Source: Devosia yakushimensis (GTDB lineage Bacteria; Pseudomonadota; Alphaproteobacteria; Rhizobiales; Devosiaceae). From it: a stretch of DNA of 64,000 nucleotides. A model generated the notes under the pieces. That model was not told the DNA's origin. It did no database searches and worked only from the letters and a program-made list of their open reading frames with translations. Position numbers and translations under genes: made by a program. This document shows, piece after piece, positions 51,345 through 60,311 of this stretch (positions are counted from its first letter, which is position 1; every line of letters begins with the position of its first letter). The DNA is taken from assembly GCF_030159855.1 (NCBI RefSeq), contig NZ_BSNG01000003.1, forward strand, positions 169,419 to 233,418. The letters are read 5' to 3'.

Positions 51345-51509
51345 CTAGCGCCCGCCCAGCAGCCCCGATTGCTGGGCGAAATAGATCGCCACCGCAATGA
51401 CCACCAGTACCAGAAAGGGTACCCAGCCCGGCAACGGACCTCGCGGCTTTTTTACCGGCGGCTCGGGCTGTTTCTCGATGCGGCGGAATTTGACGACATT
51501 GTCGCTCAT
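51345..51509 (-). CDS. Small single-span membrane protein coupled to thiolase gene
   Basis: A 54-aa protein: a charged, proline-rich N-terminal tail (SDNVVKFRRIEKQPEPPVKK), then one hydrophobic helix (VPFLVLVVIAVAIYFA) and a short GLLGGR end. Its ATG overlaps the thiolase stop (ATGA), with GGTAGAG before it, so it is the last gene of the beta-oxidation operon. No family recognised. The topology suggests a membrane-tethered peptide. Confidence 0.7.
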   Translation of the reverse strand: MSDNVVKFRRIEKQPEPPVKKPRGPLPGWVPFLVLVVIAVAIYFAQQSGLLGGR

Positions 51510-52789
51510 GCTGAACTCTCTACCAAAGCCGCGACTCCCATGCCGCCGGCCGTACAGATCGAAATCAAAGCCCGTTTGCCCGGCTCCGTCGACAGCAATT
51601 TCGCCGTCGACCCCAGGATCCGTGCGCCGGTCGCGGCAAACGGATGCCCATAGGCCAGGCTCGAACCCTTGACGTTGATCCTGGCCGGATCGATCTGCCC
51701 CATCACCGCCTCGCGCCCCAGCACGTCCCGGCAATAGGCTGGGTCGTTCCAGGCCTTGAGCGTACACAGCACCTGCGCGGCGAACGCCTCATGCAGCTCG
51801 AAATAGTCGATATCGTCAAACCCGATCCCGGCCCGCGCCAGCAATTCTGATACCGCAATGGTCGGCGCCATCAACAGCCCCTCGCCATGCGCAAAGTCAT
51901 TGCCGGCCACTCGCCCCATTGTGAGATAGGCCAATACCGGCAAGCCCCGCGCCCGCGCCCAGTCCTCGCTCGCCAGCAATACGGCGCTCGCGCCATCGGT
52001 TAGTGGCGTCGAATTGGCCGCCGTCAGCGTACCCAGCCCCGAGCTCTTGTCGAAAGCCGGCTTGAGGCTCGCCATTTTCTCGAGGCTCGTATCGGCCCGC
52101 ACATTATTGTCGCGCACCAGCCCGGCACAGGACACCAGCAGGTCGTCGTGAAATCCCTCGTCATAGGCCTTGGCTGCATTGTGATGGCTGGCCACGGCGA
52201 GCTCATCCTGGGCCCGCCGGGAAATCCCCCAATTGCGCGCCATGAGTTCGCAATGCTCGCCCATGGATAGCCCCGTGCGCGGCTCCTGCGTCGACGGCGC
52301 CACCGGCCGCAATTCGCCAAAGGAAAAGCCCTTGAACACCCCGAACTTCTCGCCCATCGAACGGGCCCGCGACAGCTCGATCATACGGTGCTGCAACTTG
52401 TCGCCGAGCACCACCGGAGCATCGCTCACATTATCCGATCCCGCCGCGATCCCGCTCTCGATCTCGCCCGTCGCAATCTTGGCGCCCAGCACGAGCGCGG
52501 CCTGCAGGCTCGTGCCACAGGCAATCTGAATATTGGTCCCCGGCGTACGCGGCGACAACCCGGCATCGAGCGCCGCCTCCCGCGCCAGGTTAAAGTCCCG
52601 GCTATGCCCGATAACGGCGCCGGCCATCACCTCATCGATCTTTTCGCCCTTGAGCCCGAACTTGTCCGTCACCCCGCCCAGCGCCGTGCCCAGCAGCGTG
52701 AGATTGCTCTCCTCGGCATAGGCCCCATGCCCCCGCGCAAACGGCGTCCGGGCCGACCCGACAATGGCGACTTTCCGCAATTCGGCCAT
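51506..52789 (-). CDS. Acetyl-CoA acyltransferase (3-ketoacyl-CoA thiolase), FadI/FadA-like
   Basis: A 427-aa thiolase that cleaves 3-ketoacyl-CoA, the last step of beta-oxidation. The nucleophile Cys is in NIQIACGTSLQAAL, and the second Cys is in ISICTAGGMGVAALVE near the C-terminus; the His of FELHEAFAAQ is also seen. It starts 3 bp after the upstream gene, in the order multifunctional enzyme then thiolase as in other fad operons. Confidence 0.94.
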   Translation of the reverse strand: MAELRKVAIVGSARTPFARGHGAYAEESNLTLLGTALGGVTDKFGLKGEKIDEVMAGAVIGHSRDFNLAREAALDAGLSPRTPGTNIQIACGTSLQAALVLGAKIATGEIESGIAAGSDNVSDAPVVLGDKLQHRMIELSRARSMGEKFGVFKGFSFGELRPVAPSTQEPRTGLSMGEHCELMARNWGISRRAQDELAVASHHNAAKAYDEGFHDDLLVSCAGLVRDNNVRADTSLEKMASLKPAFDKSSGLGTLTAANSTPLTDGASAVLLASEDWARARGLPVLAYLTMGRVAGNDFAHGEGLLMAPTIAVSELLARAGIGFDDIDYFELHEAFAAQVLCTLKAWNDPAYCRDVLGREAVMGQIDPARINVKGSSLAYGHPFAATGARILGSTAKLLSTEPGKRALISICTAGGMGVAALVESSA

Positions 52790-52792
52790 GCC

Positions 52793-54751
52793 TCAGGCCC
52801 TCCCATCCGCACGTGCTTTAAGTGGCCCACCCAGGAACGGGGCAAACCCCGTTCCCAGGATCACCCCGATATCGGCGAGGCCCGCATTGGCGACCACGCC
52901 CTCTTCCACCACCACTTCAGTGGTGTCGACCAGCGGCTGCACCAATTCGCGCCCCAGCCCCGCAAGGTCGGCATGGGCCGGCACTTCGCCCTTCTGCGCC
53001 TTGCCATCGACCCATTTGTAAAAGCCCTCGCCGCTCTTGCGCCCGAGCTTTCCCGCATTGACCAGCCCCGCGAATTTGGACTCTGCCGGCACCGCCTGCC
53101 CCAATTCCCGCGCCACCGATTGCCCGACATCGAGCCCGACAGTATCCATCAACTCGATCGGCCCCATCGGCATGCCGAAGGCCACAGCCGCCGCGTCGAG
53201 CAATTCCTTGCTCTCGCCGGCCTCCACCCGCTTCACCGCGCCCAGCATGTAGGGCATCAGCACCCGGTTGACGAGGAAGCCCGGCGCCGACTTCACCACC
53301 ACCGGCGATTTCCCGATCGCCAGCGCAAAGGCGGCGCCCTTGCCGATCTCGGCATCGGAATTGAAGCTCGAGCGGATCACCTCGACCAGCGGCAGCTGCG
53401 CCACCGGATTAAAGAAATGGAGCCCGATCAACCGCGCCGGGTTCTTGAGCTCCTCCGCAATTCGCTCCAATTCGATCGACGACGTATTGGTAGCCAGGAT
53501 CGCGCCGGGCTTGAGTTGATCCTCGATACCGCTGAAAATCGCCTGCTTGACCTCGAGCTTTTCCACCACCGCCTCGATGATCACATCGGCCCGCGCCACG
53601 CCCTTGCCATTGGGGTCAGCCTCGATCCGCAGCATGGCCGTATCCACCTCGCGCTTGCTCTTGAGGCGTTTTTTGAACAGCGCCTTGCCCCGCTCCAGCG
53701 CCGGTTTGATACGCTCCATATCGATATCCTGCAGCGTCACGGCCATGCCGCGCAAAGCACACCAGGCCGCGATATCGCCGCCCATCACCCCCGCGCCGAT
53801 CACATGCACCCGGGCAAATTTTGCGCCCTTGGCGCCCTGCTTCTTGAGACCTTCCGAGGCAAAGAACACACGCCTCAGATTGGTCGCCGTATCCGTTCCC
53901 ATCAGCGGCACGAAGGCGTCGATCTCGCCGCGGATCATGGCCTGCCAGTCATTGCCATGCGCCTCGAACAGGTCGATCAGCGCGAAGGGCGCCGGATAAT
54001 GCTCCTTGCGCGCCTTCTTGCCCGCCTCTTCGCTCATCTTGGTGGCGAGATAGCCGCGCACCGGCCCCAGCGCCATCGCCCGCTTGACGGGCGGAGCCGG
54101 CCGGCTCCTGCGCTTCTGCAGCACCGCCTTGCGCGCCTCCCAGGCCAGCATGTCGCGATGCCGCACCAGCTTGTCGACCAGGTTCAAACCCCGCGCCGCG
54201 CCTGCTTTCAGCATCTTGCCGGTTAGCATGATCTGCATGGCATCGACCGGCCCTGCCTGCCGGATCGACCGCCCGGTACCGCCGAAACCGGGAAAAATCC
54301 CCAGATTAACCTCGGGAAATCCGATCCGCGTCTTCTCGTCATTGACCGCGATCCGGTAATGGCAGGCCAGCGCCAGCTCCAGCCCCCCGCCCAGGCAGAA
54401 GCCGTGAATGCCCGCCACTACCGGCACTTTGAGCTTTTCGATGCGGGCGAACAGGGCATGGGTGCGCTTCAGCGCTTCCGGCAGCACCGAAAAATCGCTC
54501 ATCGCATCGAATTCGGAAATATCGGCACCGGCAATGAACCCACTATCCTTGCCACTGAGCAGGATCACCCCGATCACCTCGCCCGAGCTGACCAGATCCT
54601 CGATCCGCGCCACCAGTGTCTCGAGCTCCATGATCGCCTCGCGGCTGAGCGTATTGACCCCTGCCCCGGCCGTATCGATGGTCAGCCAGCCCAGCCTTTC
54701 CACATCGGTGTGAAAGCGCCAATGCTTGGTCGTGGTCTCCTGCGCCGCCAT
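52793..54751 (-). CDS. Multifunctional enoyl-CoA hydratase/3-hydroxyacyl-CoA dehydrogenase, FadJ/FadB-like
   Basis: A 652-aa protein. Residues about 1-200 are a crotonase domain (LSGKDSGFIAGADISEFD, HGFCLGGGLELALACHYRIAV) and residues from about 310 a 3-hydroxyacyl-CoA dehydrogenase (HVIGAGVMGGDIAAWCALRGMAV, then LHFFNPVAQLPLVEVI, then the C-terminal domain). It carries out hydration and NAD-linked oxidation in beta-oxidation. Three ATG codons occur at 54757, 54754 and 54751; the third has the best distance to AGGAGGT, so I use it. Next gene is the thiolase. Confidence 0.92.
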   Translation of the reverse strand: MAAQETTTKHWRFHTDVERLGWLTIDTAGAGVNTLSREAIMELETLVARIEDLVSSGEVIGVILLSGKDSGFIAGADISEFDAMSDFSVLPEALKRTHALFARIEKLKVPVVAGIHGFCLGGGLELALACHYRIAVNDEKTRIGFPEVNLGIFPGFGGTGRSIRQAGPVDAMQIMLTGKMLKAGAARGLNLVDKLVRHRDMLAWEARKAVLQKRRSRPAPPVKRAMALGPVRGYLATKMSEEAGKKARKEHYPAPFALIDLFEAHGNDWQAMIRGEIDAFVPLMGTDTATNLRRVFFASEGLKKQGAKGAKFARVHVIGAGVMGGDIAAWCALRGMAVTLQDIDMERIKPALERGKALFKKRLKSKREVDTAMLRIEADPNGKGVARADVIIEAVVEKLEVKQAIFSGIEDQLKPGAILATNTSSIELERIAEELKNPARLIGLHFFNPVAQLPLVEVIRSSFNSDAEIGKGAAFALAIGKSPVVVKSAPGFLVNRVLMPYMLGAVKRVEAGESKELLDAAAVAFGMPMGPIELMDTVGLDVGQSVARELGQAVPAESKFAGLVNAGKLGRKSGEGFYKWVDGKAQKGEVPAHADLAGLGRELVQPLVDTTEVVVEEGVVANAGLADIGVILGTGFAPFLGGPLKARADGRA

Positions 54752-54811
54752 CATCATACCTCCTCAAATCCTCTGACTCTTTGCCGAGCCCAACCCCAGC
54801 CACCGCCTCTT

Positions 54812-54883
54812 CCCTCGGGCTTGACCCGAGGGCCTTTCTCCACCGCACTGCCTCCCCGGCCGATCCTCGGATCAAGCCCGAGG
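54812..54883. repeat. Pair of inverted GC hairpins, family B
   Basis: CCTCGGGCTTGACCCGAGG (54813-54831) and CCTCGGATCAAGCCCGAGG (54865-54883) are each hairpins; one reverse-complemented matches the other at 18 of 19 positions. They lie between fadE and the multifunctional gene, in the only larger gap of the operon (54752-54911). Confidence 0.75.
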
Positions 54884-54911
54884 AAGCTGCCGGAGGTTGC
54901 GGAAAGTTGGC

Positions 54912-57374
54912 CTATTCCGCCGCCCGCTTATGCTCCGCCGCCAGTTCATCGGCCGCAAAATCATCCACTTTCACCACGCGGTCGGTCGCTTCATCGGCCG
55001 CCCGCATGATCCCCGCCTCATTCTCGTTGAGCACGCCCGCCGCCACCGCATCGGCAATGGCGTCGCGATCCAGCCGCCGCTCGATCACCCCCTTGCGCGC
55101 CGCCTTGACGAATTTGGCCTCGATCTCCTCGGCCTCGGTCACCTTGAGCAGCCCATCTTCCAGAACGCCCGTCACGTCATTGGGGTCCATCGACACATAG
55201 ACACCCGTGGTCAGCCGATCGCGGAACGAGCCCGGTCGCAGCACACTACGCACGAAGCGGTAATTCACCCGGTCGCCCGAGCGCCTGGCGTGCCGCCCCA
55301 GCGGAAAACACAGAAACCGCATCGCATTGGCCATGACCCCATTGGGGAAATTGGCGAAGACCTCGCCAAAAACCTGCTCCATCGCCGCGATCCGGTCGGC
55401 CATGATCGCATCCACCAACTCCCGGTCTTCGACCAGCCTACCCTCTTCTTCAAACCGCTTGAGGACGGCCGACATCAGATAGAGCTCGCCCAGAATATCG
55501 GCCATCCGTCCCGAAATCTTCTGCTTGCGCTTGAGCGCTCCGCCCAGCACCACCGTGGTCCAATCGGCCACAAGAGCAAAATCCTGGCTATAGCGATGCA
55601 GCTTTTTGTACCAATGGGCCATTTCCGACTGCGCAGGCGCCGTGGCAAATGCGCCATTGCTCACCCCATGCACAAAACTGGCCACCATATTGCGCAGCAT
55701 GAATTTGGTATGCCCACCAAAGGCGGCGTCGAACTGGTCCAGCCCCTCCGCCTTGTCCGGATTCTGCGCCGCCGCGATTTCCGTGTACAAAAACGGATGC
55801 GCCCGCAGCACGCCCTGCGCAAAGGTCATCAGCGTGCGCGTCAAGATATTGGCGCCCTCGACCGTAATGGCCACCGGCGTCGCCATATAGCCGCCGAACA
55901 GATAATTGCCCGGTCCATCCTGAATGGCCCGCCCACCATGAATGTCGAAGGCATCATCCACGCTGTCGCGCATGGCTTCGGTGGTGCGATATTTGAGCAA
56001 GGCCGAAATCACCGCCGGCCGCTGTCCCTCATCCACCATCGAGGCCGTCAGCCGCCGCGACGCTTCAAAAGTATAAGCACGCTTGACCATCTCCCCCAGC
56101 GGTTCGGCCACCCCCTCCATGATCCCCACCGGAATGCCGAACTGCCGCCTGATCCGCGCATAGGCCGAGCTTACCCGCAGCGCCTGCTTGATCGAGGTCG
56201 TCCCAATCGCCGGCAGCGAAATCGCCCGCCCGGTGGAGAGGCACTCCATCAGCATGCGCCAGCCCTGCCCGGCCCGGTCCACGCCACCGATCAAAAAGTC
56301 CATGGGAATGAACACATCCGTCCCACGCGTCGGCCCATTCATGAAGGCCTGCCGCGCCGGAAAATGCCGCCGCCCGATTTCAACACCCGGATGATCACGC
56401 GGCACCAGCGCCAGCGTAATGCCGATCTCCTCGCCCTTGCCCAGCAGATTGTCCGGGTCCTTGAGGATGAAGGCCAGCCCCACCAGCGTCGCAATCGGCG
56501 CCAGCGTAATATAGCGCTTGTCCCAGCTCAGCCTTACGCCCAGCGTTTCGGCGCCCTGCCACAGGCCTTTGGTGACCACGCCAATATCGCGCATCCCCCC
56601 GGCATCCGATCCCGAATGCACGCCGGTCAGCGCAAAGCACGGCACTTCCTGCCCACGCGCCAAGCGCCCCAGATACTGCGCCTTCTGCGCCTCCGTGCCA
56701 TATTTTTCCAGCAGCTCGCCCGGCCCCAATGAGTTGGGCACCATCACCGTAATCCCCGCCGCCACCGAGCGGCTGGCAATCTTGGACACGATCATCGACT
56801 GCGCCTGCGCACCAAAGCCCAGCCCGCCATATTCCTTGGCGATCAGCATGCCCAAAAAGCCTTGCTCCTTGAGGAATTGCCAGACCTCGGGCGAGAGATC
56901 AGCGCGATTATTGCGCGTATCCCAATCGTCGATCATCCGGCAGACCTCTTCGGTCGGCCCATCAAGAAACGCCTGCTCTTCCGCCGACAATGTCAGCGGC
57001 CTGATATCGGTCAGCTTGCTCCAGTCCGGCCTGCCGGAAAACAACTCGGCATCCCAGCCCACCGTGCCGGCATCCAGCGCTTCCTGCTCGGTCTTGCTCA
57101 CCTTGGGCAATATGGATTTGACCGCCCCATAGACCGGCCGCGTCAACACCGGTTTGCGAATGGCCTCGACGCTGAGCAGCAGCAGCACGATGCCCGGCAC
57201 CAGCGCCAGCAGCAGCCCGAACCCGCCATAGAAAGCGAGCCCGCCTGCGCCCACATCGAACCGGGTGAGCAGGCCGATCGCCAGCATGGCAACTCCCCAG
57301 TGCCAGAGCGGGCTTTCCCGCCAGGCCAGCACGCCCATAACGATGAGGCTGATCACGAAAAGCGCAAGTGTCAC
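54912..57374 (-). CDS. fadE: Acyl-CoA dehydrogenase FadE-like
   Basis: An 820-aa membrane-associated flavoenzyme, first step of fatty-acid beta-oxidation. The N-terminal 70 residues have two hydrophobic segments (LALFVISLIVMGVLAW). The acyl-CoA dehydrogenase fold follows (KEYGGLGFGAQAQSMI, CFALTGVHSGSDAGGM), then the C-terminal DUF1974-type region. I place the start at GTG 57374, because GGGGAGG lies 5 nt before it, the resulting length is close to FadE, and the membrane segment starts directly. Upstream ATGs at 57464 and 57425 give longer forms without a good site. First gene of the leftward fad operon. Confidence 0.9.
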   Translation of the reverse strand: MTLALFVISLIVMGVLAWRESPLWHWGVAMLAIGLLTRFDVGAGGLAFYGGFGLLLALVPGIVLLLLSVEAIRKPVLTRPVYGAVKSILPKVSKTEQEALDAGTVGWDAELFSGRPDWSKLTDIRPLTLSAEEQAFLDGPTEEVCRMIDDWDTRNNRADLSPEVWQFLKEQGFLGMLIAKEYGGLGFGAQAQSMIVSKIASRSVAAGITVMVPNSLGPGELLEKYGTEAQKAQYLGRLARGQEVPCFALTGVHSGSDAGGMRDIGVVTKGLWQGAETLGVRLSWDKRYITLAPIATLVGLAFILKDPDNLLGKGEEIGITLALVPRDHPGVEIGRRHFPARQAFMNGPTRGTDVFIPMDFLIGGVDRAGQGWRMLMECLSTGRAISLPAIGTTSIKQALRVSSAYARIRRQFGIPVGIMEGVAEPLGEMVKRAYTFEASRRLTASMVDEGQRPAVISALLKYRTTEAMRDSVDDAFDIHGGRAIQDGPGNYLFGGYMATPVAITVEGANILTRTLMTFAQGVLRAHPFLYTEIAAAQNPDKAEGLDQFDAAFGGHTKFMLRNMVASFVHGVSNGAFATAPAQSEMAHWYKKLHRYSQDFALVADWTTVVLGGALKRKQKISGRMADILGELYLMSAVLKRFEEEGRLVEDRELVDAIMADRIAAMEQVFGEVFANFPNGVMANAMRFLCFPLGRHARRSGDRVNYRFVRSVLRPGSFRDRLTTGVYVSMDPNDVTGVLEDGLLKVTEAEEIEAKFVKAARKGVIERRLDRDAIADAVAAGVLNENEAGIMRAADEATDRVVKVDDFAADELAAEHKRAAE

Positions 57375-57490
57375 GGCGGCCTCCCCTTCCGAAACGTCAG
57401 ACCACCCGGCTCTCCGGTCGGTCATCGGGCCTGCCGCCGCCAAACCATAGCGCAGCACACCCATTCTGTTGAGACAGCACTTTACCGTGC

Positions 57491-57506
57491 TTTACGTAAA
57501 CGTCAA
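57491..57506. promoter_or_regulatory. Candidate MerR/LiuR-type operator 1
   Basis: TTTACGTAAACGTCAA has arms matching at 6 of 7 positions around a central AA. LiuR, a MerR regulator of fatty-acid and branched-chain amino-acid catabolism, is known to use TTTACGT/ACGTAAA-type palindromes (general knowledge); a MerR gene lies at 59408. Confidence 0.6.
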
Positions 57507-57631
57507 CTAACGGCACATTACGTTCATGTGAGGCCACGGCCTCCGCTTCCCTTCAGACTTGATTCCGAGGCCACTTGCCGCTGGGCAACCGACCGAGAAT
57601 GCCCACCATGTTCAAAAGCCCCGTCACCCCT

Positions 57632-57647
57632 TTGACGCTAACGTAAA
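57632..57647. promoter_or_regulatory. Candidate MerR/LiuR-type operator 2
   Basis: TTGACGCTAACGTAAA, 141 bp from operator 1 centre to centre, lies 51 bp before the fadD start. Its right arm ACGTAAA is the exact complement of the left arm of operator 1. Confidence 0.55.
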
Positions 57648-57698
57648 GCCGTGGAATACTGCGTCCATAAGGGCAAAGTCCCATCGAGGAGGTTGGAA

Positions 57699-59411
57699 AT
57701 GGACCAGCATAACGATCAGGCCATGCGTCCCTGGATCGCCAGCTATCCCGATGGCATTGCCTGGGATGTCAAGATCGACACCCGTCCCGTGCACGAACAG
57801 GTGTTGGCCGCCTGCGCCAAAAACCCGCTCGCCACAGCGCTCGATTTCCTGGGCGGCACCACCAGCTTTGGCGACCTGGCCCGCCGGATCACCGCCTTTG
57901 CCGGGGCGCTGCAGAGCCAATTCGGCGTCAAGAAAGGCAGCCGGGTGGCCATCATGCTGCCCAACACCCCTTTCTACCCCATTGCCTATTATGGCGTGCT
58001 GCGCGCCGGCGGCACCGTGGTCAATTGCAACCCGCTCTATACCGTCCATGAGCTCAGCCACATCGCCGCCAATGCCGGCGCCGACGTGATGATCACGCTC
58101 GATCTGCAGCAGATTTTCGAAAAGGCGGAGAAGCTGGTCGAGCTGGGCCATGTCAAATCGCTGGTCATCTGCCACTTCCCCGACGCACTGCCGCTACCCA
58201 AGAAAATCCTCTATTCGATTGCCAAGCGCAAAGACCTCGCCAAGCTGCGCAAATCCACCGTGCGTGACCGCATCGCCCTGTTCCAGGAGATGATCGACCG
58301 CAAGGAAACCCCCGCCGCCGTCGTCATCGATCCGCATAAGGACATTGCCGTCCAGCAATATACCGGCGGCACCACCGGCATTCCCAAGGGCGCCCTGCTC
58401 ACCCATGCCAATATCGCGGCCAATATGAGCCAGATCGATCAATGGGGTTGCGGGCTGTTCTACCCGCCCACCAAGGTCGTGGCGGTACTGCCCTTCTTTC
58501 ACATCTTCGCCATGACGGTCTGCATGAACGTGCCGCTCTGCAATGGCACCCAGGTCGTCATGCTGCCCCGCTTCGAGCTCAAGGCCCTGCTCGATCTCTT
58601 CGCCCGCACCAAGCCCAACGTGCTGCCGGCCGTGCCCACATTGCTCGCCGCCATCGCCCGCGCCGAGGACCCCGATATTTCGGCCAAGCTCGCGAGCCTC
58701 GAAGTCGCCATTTCTGGTGGCGCGGCCCTGCCCAATGAAATTCGCGCCAATTTCGCCAAGAAATCCAAGGCCCTGCTGGCCGAAGGCTATGGCCTCACCG
58801 AGGCCTCGCCGGTCGTCTGCTGCGCCGCGCTACGCGTAGCCAGCAAGCCCATGTCCATCGGCCTGCCCCTGCCCGGCACCGATATCCGCTTTGTCGATAT
58901 CGATACCAAAAAGGTAGCCGCCATCGGCGAAAACGGCGAGCTGCAAGTGCGCGGCCCCCAGGTCATGTCCGGCTATTTTGACAATGACGAAGCCAATGCC
59001 GAGGCCTTCCACGATGGCTGGCTGCGCACCGGCGATGTCGGCCACATGGATGAAGACGGCTATGTCTTCCTCGTCGACCGCACCAAGGACCTCATCATCT
59101 GCTCGGGTTTCAACGTCTATCCCCGCATTATCGAGGAAGCGCTGATGACCCATGAGGCGGTCGAGGAAACCAACGTCATCGGCGTGCCCGACGAATATCG
59201 CGGCGAGGCCCCCATCGCCTACATTAAACTCAAATCCGGCAAATCGGCCACCGAAGCCGAGCTGAAGCTTTTCCTCGCCGAAAGGCTCAACAAGATCGAA
59301 ATGCCGCGCGAGATCATCTTCAAGGACGCCCTCCCCAAGACCTTGATCGGCAAGCTCAGCAAGAAAGAGCTGCGCGAGGAATATGCCGCCACTGGAGGCC
59401 AGGGGAAGTGA
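57699..59411 (+). CDS. fadD: Long-chain fatty acid-CoA ligase
   Basis: A 570-aa AMP-forming acyl-CoA synthetase that activates fatty acids for beta-oxidation. Motifs: YTGGTTGIPKGALLTHAN (P-loop), GYGLTEASPVVC, WLRTGDVGHMDEDGY and the C-terminal catalytic Lys region in IGKLSKKELR. ATG at 57699 has GAGGAGGTTGGAA before it. Its stop overlaps the MerR start (GTGA). Confidence 0.93.
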   Translation: MDQHNDQAMRPWIASYPDGIAWDVKIDTRPVHEQVLAACAKNPLATALDFLGGTTSFGDLARRITAFAGALQSQFGVKKGSRVAIMLPNTPFYPIAYYGVLRAGGTVVNCNPLYTVHELSHIAANAGADVMITLDLQQIFEKAEKLVELGHVKSLVICHFPDALPLPKKILYSIAKRKDLAKLRKSTVRDRIALFQEMIDRKETPAAVVIDPHKDIAVQQYTGGTTGIPKGALLTHANIAANMSQIDQWGCGLFYPPTKVVAVLPFFHIFAMTVCMNVPLCNGTQVVMLPRFELKALLDLFARTKPNVLPAVPTLLAAIARAEDPDISAKLASLEVAISGGAALPNEIRANFAKKSKALLAEGYGLTEASPVVCCAALRVASKPMSIGLPLPGTDIRFVDIDTKKVAAIGENGELQVRGPQVMSGYFDNDEANAEAFHDGWLRTGDVGHMDEDGYVFLVDRTKDLIICSGFNVYPRIIEEALMTHEAVEETNVIGVPDEYRGEAPIAYIKLKSGKSATEAELKLFLAERLNKIEMPREIIFKDALPKTLIGKLSKKELREEYAATGGQGK

Positions 59412-59800
59412 ACCGCCCCGAGACTGAAAGCCGCGACCTCTTCGCCATTGCCGATCTGGCGAAGGAATTCGGCATTTCCACCCGCGCCATCCGCTTTTAC
59501 GAAGCCAAGGGCCTGCTCGCCCCTGAGCGTCTCGGCGCCACCCGCATCTTCCGCCGCCGCGACCGCGCCCGGCTCATCCTCATCCTGCGCGGCAAACGCC
59601 TCGGCTTCTCCCTCCGCGATATTTCGGACTATCTCAGCCTCTACGACGCCGACCGCACCCAGCAGGTCAGCCTCCTCGTCGGCAAAGTCGACGAACGCCT
59701 TGCCTCGCTGGAGACCCAGCTCACCGATCTCCAGACAACCATTGCCGAGCTCAAGGAAATCAGGAAACTGGCCGACGAGCGCATCAGGCAGACGGGCTAG
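59408..59800 (+). CDS. MerR family regulator, LiuR-like
   Basis: A 130-aa regulator with the N-terminal HTH (FGISTRAIRFYEAKGLL) and a long C-terminal dimerisation helix. GTG start overlaps the fadD stop. The position with fadD and facing LiuR-like palindromes suggests control of the fad operons, by analogy to LiuR. No effector-binding domain beyond the helix. Confidence 0.88.
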   Translation: MNRPETESRDLFAIADLAKEFGISTRAIRFYEAKGLLAPERLGATRIFRRRDRARLILILRGKRLGFSLRDISDYLSLYDADRTQQVSLLVGKVDERLASLETQLTDLQTTIAELKEIRKLADERIRQTG

Positions 59801-59841
59801 GGCATCGGACCGAAAAGTGCGAAGCGATATCGTTAGGCGCT
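59801..59841. repeat. Fragment of rhizobial intergenic repeat
   Basis: GGCATCGGACCGAAAAGTG and the following AAGCGATATCG look like a remnant of a repeat commonly seen between rhizobial genes; the palindrome GGCGCTCTAGCGCC (59836-59849) overlaps the UVR gene stop. Weak, from memory only. Confidence 0.35.
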
Positions 59842-60138
59842 CTAGCGCCCGCCTCGCGGCTTCACATTCTTCGTCATAAAATCCGGCTTCTTCGGCTTGA
59901 CCCAGCCCTTGGGCGGTTGCCGCACCGGCACTTGCGTACCCAGCCCCATCGCCCCTGGCGGCGGCTGGCTGACGGTGACGCTCACTCCATCCTCGCCCTC
60001 GACCACCGGCCCCTCTCCCTTGAGTCGCGCAATCTCGTTACGGATCGCCGCCGCTCCCTCGAAATCCATCGCCTCAGCCGCCGCCGCCATCTGCTTCTCC
60101 AGCGCCACCAGCCGCAAATGATTGGACCGCGATGACAT
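59842..60138 (-). CDS. UvrB/UvrC (UVR) motif small protein
   Basis: A 98-aa protein. Residues about 8-42 form a UVR helical hairpin (LEKQMAAAAEAMDFEGAA, IRNEIARLKG), the motif that mediates UvrB-UvrC contact. The remainder is Pro/Lys-rich and likely disordered. ATG at 60138 follows AGGAGACCAAAA. It lies downstream of the ligase and exonuclease genes on the same strand, but separated by a 173-bp repeat region. A role in DNA repair is a guess. Confidence 0.8.
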   Translation of the reverse strand: MSSRSNHLRLVALEKQMAAAAEAMDFEGAAAIRNEIARLKGEGPVVEGEDGVSVTVSQPPPGAMGLGTQVPVRQPPKGWVKPKKPDFMTKNVKPRGGR

Positions 60139-60182
60139 TTTTGGTCTCCTGCTCTTTCGAATGCGTCACACCCACCGGGTTC

Positions 60183-60303
60183 ACCCTCCCCCTTGTGGGG
60201 AGGGAAGCGAGATAGGACTTAGCGCTTGCTAAGTCCGTAATCGAGCAGGGTGGGGTATGCCGCCGCAAACACAGGCCCCCCCCCCAACAAGGGGAGGTGT
60301 CGA
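60183..60303. repeat. Composite intergenic repeat, family C
   Basis: GC-rich inverted ends (CCCTCCCCCTTGTGGGGAGG and AACAAGGGGAGG) enclose a perfect hairpin GGACTTAGC/GCTAAGTCC (60216-60224 and 60229-60237). This looks like a rhizobial mosaic intergenic element. Confidence 0.7.
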
Positions 60304-60311
60304 CTGCATCC

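Larger units (their letters stand above)
57375..57698. other. Divergent fadE-fadD promoter region
   Basis: A 324-bp interval between the two starts without a supported gene. It contains two LiuR-like palindromes (57491-57506 and 57632-57647) and a strong GGAGG before fadD. The AT-rich stretch 57480-57530 is the likely leftward promoter. Confidence 0.65.

Noticed and set aside
52388..54226. Long plus-strand open frame antisense to the fad genes
   Set aside because: Its product is rich in Arg, His and Pro without domain features, while the opposite strand encodes clear thiolase and multifunctional enzyme domains. It is a by-product of high GC3 coding.
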